From assembly GCF_050030965.1 (NCBI RefSeq), contig NZ_CP188297.1, positions 2,232,001-2,296,000 on the forward strand: 64,000 nt of DNA, read 5' to 3'. Shown here piece by piece: positions 58,623 to 64,000 of the stretch. This DNA comes from Glutamicibacter sp002979865 (GTDB lineage Bacteria > Actinomycetota > Actinomycetes > Actinomycetales > Micrococcaceae). The notes beneath the pieces were generated by a model. The model saw only the letters and a list, made by a program, of their open reading frames with translations, was not told the DNA's origin and did no database searches. A program made the position numbers and the translations under genes. How positions within the stretch are numbered: the first letter of the stretch is position 1; each line of letters begins with the position of its first letter.

Positions 58623-59393
58623 ATGAGCCAACTTTTTGACCTGACCGGACGACTGGCCCTGGTGACCGGGTCCTCCCGCGGTATTGGCCGCGAACTTGCC
58701 CGTGCCCTGGCCGATGCCGGAGCCACCATCATCCTGCACGGCCGCGATGCGCAACGCTTGGCCGAAACTGTCGCCGAATTCGGCACCCGCTATGGCGCCG
58801 AAAGAATCCATAGCGTCTGCTTCGATGTCACCGATGATGCCGCCGTGCGCGAGAACATTGCCGCCATTGAAAAGACCATCGGCCCCATCCGCATATTGGT
58901 GAACAACGCCGGTATCCAACACCGCGTTCCGATGCTGGAATTGGAAGTATCCGACTGGCAGCGTGTGATTGACACGAACCTCACCAGCGCATTCCTGGTA
59001 GGCCGAGAGGTCGCACGCTCCATGGTGCAGCGTGGCGAAGGCAAGATCATCAACATCTGCTCGGTGCAAACCGACTTGGCCCGCCCCACCATCTCCGCCT
59101 ATAGTGCGGCCAAGGGAGGCCTGCGCAATCTCACCCGCGCCATGACCGCCGAATGGGCTGGTTCGGGACTGCAAATCAACGGCATCGCACCGGGCTACAT
59201 CCACACCGAGATGACGCAGAATCTGGTGGATGACGAGAAATTCAATTCCTGGATTCTGGGCCGCACCCCGGCTGCCCGTTGGGGAACTGTCGAGGATCTG
59301 GCCGGACCAGCAGTCTGGTTGGCCTCGGATGGATCGAACTACGTGAACGGGCAGACCATTTTCATCGACGGAGGCATGAGCGTTGTCGTCTAA
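58623..59393 (+). CDS. idnO: Gluconate 5-dehydrogenase (5-keto-D-gluconate reductase), SDR
   Basis: A 256-residue classical SDR. GSSRGIGRELARALADAGA binds the nucleotide, NNAGIQHR and the Ser/Tyr/Lys of SVQTD and YSAAKGG give the active site. GAPGY-like (GIAPGYIHTEMTQ) and GRTPAARWGTVEDLAGPAVWL match IdnO-type 5-ketogluconate reductases. It interconverts 5-ketogluconate and gluconate. It is followed, with an 11-base overlap, by an idonate-dehydrogenase-like gene, forming the two-step idonate to gluconate route. The gluconate kinase is not in the window. Confidence 0.85.
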   Translation: MSQLFDLTGRLALVTGSSRGIGRELARALADAGATIILHGRDAQRLAETVAEFGTRYGAERIHSVCFDVTDDAAVRENIAAIEKTIGPIRILVNNAGIQHRVPMLELEVSDWQRVIDTNLTSAFLVGREVARSMVQRGEGKIINICSVQTDLARPTISAYSAAKGGLRNLTRAMTAEWAGSGLQINGIAPGYIHTEMTQNLVDDEKFNSWILGRTPAARWGTVEDLAGPAVWLASDGSNYVNGQTIFIDGGMSVVV

Positions 59394-60438
59394 TTCCCTC
59401 GCCACCAGCACGTTGGCCGTCGTGGCCCATGCAGCCGATGATTTGCGTATTGAACAAATCGAGCTGGCAGCGCCGCGAGCAGATGAAGCACGCGTTGCCA
59501 TCGCTTACGGCGGTATCTGCGGATCAGACTTGCATTACTGGAGCCACGGCGCCGCCGGGGAATCGATCCTCAAGGCTCCAATGGTTCTCGGGCATGAAAT
59601 CGTCGGGACCGTCATGCAGGCCGCCGCTGACGGCAGCGGGCCGGCAGCCGGAACCAAAGTCGCCGTGCACCCGGCAACACCAGGCGAGACCGGGGAACCC
59701 TACCCGGCCGACCGCCCGAATCTTTCCCCGGGGTGCACCTATCTGGGCTCGGCCGCCCGCTACCCGCACACCGAGGGCGCATTCGCCCGCGAAGTGAACC
59801 TGCCATCACGCATGCTGCGTGAGCTGCCTGCTGGCTTAGCACTGCGTGATGCGGCACTGGCAGAACCGGCTGCGGTTGCTTGGCATGCGGTGTCGCGCGC
59901 CGGTGAAGTCGCCGGCAAGAAGGCGCTGGTTATTGGTGCTGGGCCGATCGGAGCTCTCGCTGTAGCAGTGCTCAAGCGTGCCGGAGCCAAAGAAATCATC
60001 GCAGTGGACATGCACGAGAAGCCGTTGGAAATCGCCGGGAAACTCGGTGCCACTTCAACTTTGCGCGCCGATGACCAGGAAGCTCTTGCCCAGGTGGGCG
60101 CGGACGTGGTGATCGAGGCCAGCGGCAACTTCCGCGGGTTGGCCTCCGCCGTGCGCGGTGCCGTGCGCGGCGGTCGAGTGGTCATGGTCGGGTTGCTGCC
60201 CTCAGGAGAACAACCCGCACTCATTTCGCTGGCTATTACCCGCGAGCTGGAACTGGTTGGTTCCTTCCGCTTCAACGACGAAATCGACCATGTGCTTGCT
60301 GCCCTGGCCGACGGTTCACTGCAGGTTTCCGAGGCGGTAACCCACGAGTTCCCGGTCGCCGATGCGCTTGAAGCCTTCGAAACGGCCAAGGATTCGGCTC
60401 GCTCCGGCAAAGTCCTGCTGAACTTCCTGGGGCAATAG
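59383..60438 (+). CDS. idnD: L-idonate 5-dehydrogenase-like zinc MDR
   Basis: A 351-residue medium-chain dehydrogenase. GGICGSDLHYWSHG and LGHEIVGTV supply the catalytic zinc Cys and His-Glu, YLGSAARYPHTEGAFAREV is the idonate-dehydrogenase marker, and VIGAGPIGALAVAVLKRAGA binds NAD(P). Where IdnD normally has a four-Cys structural zinc loop, this protein has PATPGETGEPYPADRP with only one Cys after it. The TTG start has GGAGG 8 bases upstream and overlaps idnO by 11 bases. Confidence 0.82.
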   Translation: MSSNSLATSTLAVVAHAADDLRIEQIELAAPRADEARVAIAYGGICGSDLHYWSHGAAGESILKAPMVLGHEIVGTVMQAAADGSGPAAGTKVAVHPATPGETGEPYPADRPNLSPGCTYLGSAARYPHTEGAFAREVNLPSRMLRELPAGLALRDAALAEPAAVAWHAVSRAGEVAGKKALVIGAGPIGALAVAVLKRAGAKEIIAVDMHEKPLEIAGKLGATSTLRADDQEALAQVGADVVIEASGNFRGLASAVRGAVRGGRVVMVGLLPSGEQPALISLAITRELELVGSFRFNDEIDHVLAALADGSLQVSEAVTHEFPVADALEAFETAKDSARSGKVLLNFLGQ

Positions 60439-60456
60439 TTGGCTTCAGCTAGAAGT

Positions 60457-60501
60457 GCACCGCGGCGGCCCCTGAAGTCGGGGGCCGCCGCGGTGCTTTT
60501 T
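60457..60501 (+). terminator. Terminator of the idnOD operon
   Basis: GCACCGCGGCGGCCCC (60457-60472) pairs with its complement (60481-60496) around an 8-base loop and is followed by five Ts. It also faces the convergent OsmC gene. Confidence 0.95.
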
Positions 60502-60514
60502 AGTTCAGCGAACT

Positions 60515-61066
60515 CTAGTTGGTCTCTGCGATGCTTACCGCGGTTGTCACGGGCACCGGATTGGCGAAGAGGTCCAGCACCGGGCAGTGTGCATCCACTG
60601 CGCGGCGCAGTTCTTCATAGCGTTCAGCTGATTCCGGTCCGGCAATCCGGATGTCCAGATCCACCGACGAGAAGCCGGGGCGGATGGTCTGGTCGATGCC
60701 GAAGAGTCCGCGGACATCGAGGTGGCCATTGGCCTGGATCTTCACGTCGTCCACCTGGATGCCGAGGTTCTGCGCGTACAAGCGGTAGACCACAACCTGG
60801 CAGGAGATGAGCGCTCCGAGCGCGTATTCCACGGGGCTTGCGGCCAGGTCGCTGCCGCCCAGGGCAGCTGGCTCGTCGACCTGGAAGGTGTGCTTGCCGG
60901 AGACAATGTTGCTGGCTACCGAATCGAAGCCTTCGCCCTCGACGGTGAAAGTCAATTGGGCACTTTGCGGGGCAGCCGAAATTCGTTCGCCCCAGCCCTT
61001 GCCTGCTTCCTGCAGGCGCTGTGCGCGGTCTTCGGATACGGTTGGGGCAGATGCTGCATTAGTCAT
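60515..61066 (-). CDS. OsmC-family protein
   Basis: A 183-residue OsmC/Ohr-fold protein. PVEYALGALISCQVVVYRLYA carries one conserved Cys, and VDAHCPVLDLFANPVPVTT the second, the usual peroxidase pair. Ala-rich GSDLAAS is the conserved loop. Members reduce organic hydroperoxides or act as related thiol enzymes; this longer branch is less well known than Ohr. The ATG at 61066 is chosen at the domain start. A 9-base perfect inverted repeat lies 43 bases upstream. Confidence 0.88.
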   Translation of the reverse strand: MTNAASAPTVSEDRAQRLQEAGKGWGERISAAPQSAQLTFTVEGEGFDSVASNIVSGKHTFQVDEPAALGGSDLAASPVEYALGALISCQVVVYRLYAQNLGIQVDDVKIQANGHLDVRGLFGIDQTIRPGFSSVDLDIRIAGPESAERYEELRRAVDAHCPVLDLFANPVPVTTAVSIAETN

Positions 61067-61108
61067 GGGGAATTGATCCCCTTTCTGGCGCAAGGGGCGC
61101 CATCGCTT

Positions 61109-61133
61109 ACGCATCTTTGCGTTCAAGATGCGT
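61109..61133. promoter_or_regulatory. Inverted repeat upstream of the OsmC gene
   Basis: ACGCATCTT, 7 bases, AAGATGCGT: a perfect repeat 43-67 bases upstream of the OsmC start. A likely operator for a peroxide- or stress-responsive regulator not in the window. Confidence 0.55.
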
Positions 61134-61359
61134 CGAATCTTCACCTGGGGCACCCCGCACAATGACGCAGGAGGGTTGCCGTCCACTCAGCCAGGGCTCA
61201 AAGAGTGGAACTCGTGATTCAGTGATTAATTTCTATCGGTTGCAGGGCCCGCGGGTAAAGGGCAGAAGTAACTTTTCGTCACCGGGCATCTTGCTTTCCG
61301 GCTCGCTAAGATGGAATCTAGCTCTCGGGCGCCCACTGCACGAACAATGAACGGCGAGT

Positions 61360-64000
61360 ATGGAATTCCAGCTGACACTTTCTGCGGCCCAGACCTTGGT
61401 GACCGAATCCGAATACAACCTGGGCCAATTCCTGTGTGATTCCGGAAAAGTGCAGATCGCCAACCGGGTAATGCAACCGGGATCTACCCGCATCTCCGGT
61501 GTGGTGCTGCGTGAATCGGTGATGGCCCAATTGGAAATCACCGAGGGCAATATCAGCTTCACCAGCTTCTGCGGCAAGCATCCGGGGGTTCAGTCCTGTG
61601 AAGATGTCGCCGCCTTGCTCATTGAGGTCACCACCGAAGAAGACCAGGGCTTTTTCGTCTCCGACTCCGGGGTGGATCCCCACGCTTGGAAACGCAATAG
61701 CAAGCCGCAGTGGGAACGTACCCTTGACCGTCTGCTTCCAGTCATTTCCGATGAGCCGCTGGTTGCCGAAGAACCGCTGGGATTGATCCTGAAAGTGGTA
61801 AGCGAACCGCGTTATGGCGGCGAGGACGCGCTGACCTTGCAGGCACGCCCGGCCCGCCAGGGCACCAAGAGCCCCTGGATCCAAACCGGGATCAGCTGGC
61901 GCAATGTTGCTTTTGATACGCGGTTCTCCAAGAAGCAGCGTCGTGCGGTCGTTGAACTGGACCGGTTGCGTGAACACGTTGAACAAGATACTTATCGCCA
62001 TTCGTGGGATCCCAAGGAGTGGATCTCCTTGATGGATCTTCCAGGCCAGGACCTGCTGGATGCGTTCGAAGCCCTGCGTGAAGCTGGAGTGCAGATCGTC
62101 AACGGCGGTTCTACGGCCAAGGCCCCGGTGGAGTTCAGCGAGCAACCAGCCATGGCACACGTGGATGTGCGTCGCGGTGAACATGGCCTGAGCATGGAAG
62201 GGAAGCTGCGCGGGCCGAGCGAAGAGCACGTCTACCTCTTGCCCATAGGCACGCCGCCGACCTTGTTGGCTTACGCGTCCAGCCCCTTGCCGAAGGCCAG
62301 GGAAATCGGTTTGGCCCGGTTCGCTGAACCGGTCACGAAGGAACTGGCCACATTTATTGAATCCGGTGCGCAATCCATCCCGCAGGAAGGCGTTGAGCTT
62401 TTCGAGCGCCAGCACCTGGACCGATTGCGCCTGATGGCACCGTTGAAGAGCGAGGATGACAGCTACAGCATCCCTGTTCCAGCACGCCCCAGCCTCAAGC
62501 TGTCCCTGGAGAGCATCCGAACTCCGCTGACCGTGAGCTATTCCTGGGAGTACGCCTCCGCGGGCCCCCGCCAGTATGCCGTGGAAAAGGAAATTGCTGC
62601 TTCGGTGCAGGACAAGCTCGGCGCGCAGGCTTCCTTGGGGCAACTGACCTCTTCAGGAATCTTCCCGCCGAAGGAATTCAGCACCTCCGAATCCATCGAT
62701 TTCTTGGTCTACGCATTGCCGCTATTGGCAGAGCATCCCGATGTGGTCGTTGAAGAGCAGAACAGGCTGCCGAAGTACCGGATCAGCCACGCCCCGGCCG
62801 CTGTCAGTGTCGAAGCCGGCGAAAGCACGGGGGACTGGTTCGACTTGTCTGTGGAAGTGCTCCTGGACGAGACCAAGGTCCCGTTCCCACTGCTGCTGGA
62901 GGCCTTGACCAAGCAAGATGAGTATCTCGTCCTCGATGACCTTACGGTGATCCCGATTGATGGTGCAGATTTCACGCAGCTGCGCCAGCTGATATCAGAG
63001 GCCGGGGAGCTGGGCACGGTGCAGGGCGATACGATCCGCATCCATAAGTTGAGCATCGACTGGTGGCAAGAACTGGTGGATCTGGGCATTATCGAAGCCC
63101 AGCACAACCAGTGGCTGCAGACCATGAAGGCGCTGCAAAGCGGTGAAGAAATGCAGCCGGTCCAGCTAGCGGAAACGTTCAACGCTGAACTGCGCCCGTA
63201 TCAGGGCCACGGCCTATCCTGGCTCAACTTCTTGCGTACCCATGATCTCGGTGGCGTCCTTGCCGACGATATGGGTCTGGGCAAGACCGTCCAGTTGCTG
63301 GCTTGCCTTGAACAAGCGCGCGTCGAGGATCCTGCCCAGAAATTCCTGGTGCTGGCTCCTACCTCGGTGGTGGGCAACTGGATCAATGAGGCGCAGCGAT
63401 TTGCGCCGCAGATGAGAGTCACCGGCATCACTTCAACAGCTAGAAAGAGCGGCCAAAGCATGGCGTCGCAGATCGGTGACGCCCAATTGGTAGTTACCAG
63501 CTACACGATCTTCCGCCTGGCCTATGAGGATTTTGAAGCCGCCGGATTCAACGTCATGATCATGGACGAGGCCCAGCAACTGAAGAACCATGCCTCCAAA
63601 GGCTACAAGCAGGCCCGGCAGCTGCCAGTGCCGTGCAAATTCGTGGTCACTGGCACTCCCATGGAAAACAACCTGCTGGAACTGTGGGCGTTGGTCTCAC
63701 TGGCTGCACCAGGCCTGCTGGGCGGTGCGAAGTCCTTTAAGGACAACTACCAGAAGCCCATTGCCGACGGAGACCAGGAGCGCCTGGAGCGCCTGAAGAG
63801 CCGACTGCGTCCGTTCGTGCTGCGCCGTACCAAGGAACAGGTCGTTCCAGAGTTGCCGGCGAAGACCGAGCAGGTGCTGGAAGTCGAACTGGAGCCGGGG
63901 CACCGCAAAGCTTATGACCGCCGCTTCCAGCGTGTGCGGCAAGAAGTTCTGGGGCTGGTTGACGACGTTGATTCGAATCGCTTCCAGATTCTCCAATCGC
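61360..64000 (+). CDS. SNF2-family DEAD/DEAH helicase, C-terminus beyond the window
   Basis: At least 880 residues, open to the right edge. The Swi2/Snf2 ATPase core begins near residue 610: ADDMGLGKTVQ (Walker A, ~636), VLAPTSVVGNW (Ia), MDEAQQLKNHAS (Walker B, ~730), VTGTPMENN (III) and LRPFVLRRTKEQV (IV region). Residues ~68-86 contain SFCGKHPG and SCEDVAALL, the outline of a SWIM zinc finger with key residues lost. Residues ~90-600 are the large accessory region of bacterial SNF2 proteins. An in-frame TGA lies 12 bases before the ATG, fixing the start; no ribosome site, so probably leaderless. Confidence 0.92.
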   Translation, partial: MEFQLTLSAAQTLVTESEYNLGQFLCDSGKVQIANRVMQPGSTRISGVVLRESVMAQLEITEGNISFTSFCGKHPGVQSCEDVAALLIEVTTEEDQGFFVSDSGVDPHAWKRNSKPQWERTLDRLLPVISDEPLVAEEPLGLILKVVSEPRYGGEDALTLQARPARQGTKSPWIQTGISWRNVAFDTRFSKKQRRAVVELDRLREHVEQDTYRHSWDPKEWISLMDLPGQDLLDAFEALREAGVQIVNGGSTAKAPVEFSEQPAMAHVDVRRGEHGLSMEGKLRGPSEEHVYLLPIGTPPTLLAYASSPLPKAREIGLARFAEPVTKELATFIESGAQSIPQEGVELFERQHLDRLRLMAPLKSEDDSYSIPVPARPSLKLSLESIRTPLTVSYSWEYASAGPRQYAVEKEIAASVQDKLGAQASLGQLTSSGIFPPKEFSTSESIDFLVYALPLLAEHPDVVVEEQNRLPKYRISHAPAAVSVEAGESTGDWFDLSVEVLLDETKVPFPLLLEALTKQDEYLVLDDLTVIPIDGADFTQLRQLISEAGELGTVQGDTIRIHKLSIDWWQELVDLGIIEAQHNQWLQTMKALQSGEEMQPVQLAETFNAELRPYQGHGLSWLNFLRTHDLGGVLADDMGLGKTVQLLACLEQARVEDPAQKFLVLAPTSVVGNWINEAQRFAPQMRVTGITSTARKSGQSMASQIGDAQLVVTSYTIFRLAYEDFEAAGFNVMIMDEAQQLKNHASKGYKQARQLPVPCKFVVTGTPMENNLLELWALVSLAAPGLLGGAKSFKDNYQKPIADGDQERLERLKSRLRPFVLRRTKEQVVPELPAKTEQVLEVELEPGHRKAYDRRFQRVRQEVLGLVDDVDSNRFQILQS

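Noticed and set aside
61318..62643. A 441-codon minus-strand frame opposite the SNF2 helicase
   Set aside because: No family features. The plus strand is open from 61360 to the edge with all SNF2 motifs.
1..64000. tRNA, rRNA, insertion sequences, prophage and CRISPR arrays
   Set aside because: No cloverleaf, transposase, integrase, phage structural gene or regular repeat-spacer series was seen by eye; a tool search could still find a small RNA.

Overview
The window is high-GC actinobacterial chromosome, most likely from the Micrococcaceae (Arthrobacter/Glutamicibacter type). This rests on many GTG and TTG starts, frequent 4-base ATGA/GTGA gene overlaps, a mycothiol-dependent maleylpyruvate-isomerase-type fold, a zinc-free L36 paralogue and a TGGTCNGACCA lactate operator. 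The genus is inferred from style and not proven. No rRNA, tRNA, insertion sequence, prophage or CRISPR array was seen. The genes are metabolic and transport genes in short operons, usually separated by clear hairpin terminators.

Layout. 0-1.3 kb: start of an S9 peptidase and a lipoprotein. 1.3-6.0 kb: an asparagine/aspartate operon (GntR regulator, R. etli-type asparaginase, aspartase, asparagine permease). 6.1-7.9 kb: an ArsR-controlled SRPBCC operon. 8-13.3 kb: a lone FabH-like enzyme, a phosphodiesterase, a histidine phosphatase and an 840-residue membrane protein. 13.5-17.5 kb: thiolase and 3-oxoacid CoA-transferase genes with an IclR regulator and three copies of a candidate operator. 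17.6-21.7 kb: D-threonine-aldolase-like enzyme, topoisomerase IB and FadD. 21.7-26.6 kb: an oligopeptide/nickel-type ABC importer. 26.8-36.2 kb: HxlR/oxidoreductase pair, GNAT, acyl-CoA dehydrogenase, NUDIX, 3-hydroxybutyrate dehydrogenase, UPF0324 transporter with LysR, aminotransferase, and an HTH/membrane-protein pair. 36.5-43.4 kb: malic enzyme, two DUF4262 proteins, CycA-like permease, CitE-like lyase, alanine:cation symporter. 43.6-44.8 kb: a zinc-starvation pair (CobW-like protein and Cys-free L36) behind a Zur-like box. 44.9-52.5 kb: FAH-family hydrolase, an OpuC-type osmoprotectant importer, YceI, a DUF4190-like protein, an MFS transporter. 53-58.4 kb: a complete L-lactate unit (LutCBA, LctP, LldR). 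58.6-64 kb: gluconate/idonate dehydrogenases, OsmC and a SNF2 helicase cut by the window end.

The common theme is use of small carbon and nitrogen sources: asparagine, D-amino acids, alanine, lactate, idonate, ketone bodies and fatty acids, each with a local regulator. Several regulators have recognisable palindromes beside their targets, which is the strongest regulatory content here. No clearly new multi-gene system was found. The most unusual items are the HTH protein coupled to a membrane protein in place of the usual PIN toxin, the P-loop-less CobW/L36 zinc pair, the SNF2 protein with a decayed SWIM finger, and two hairpins placed over translation starts.
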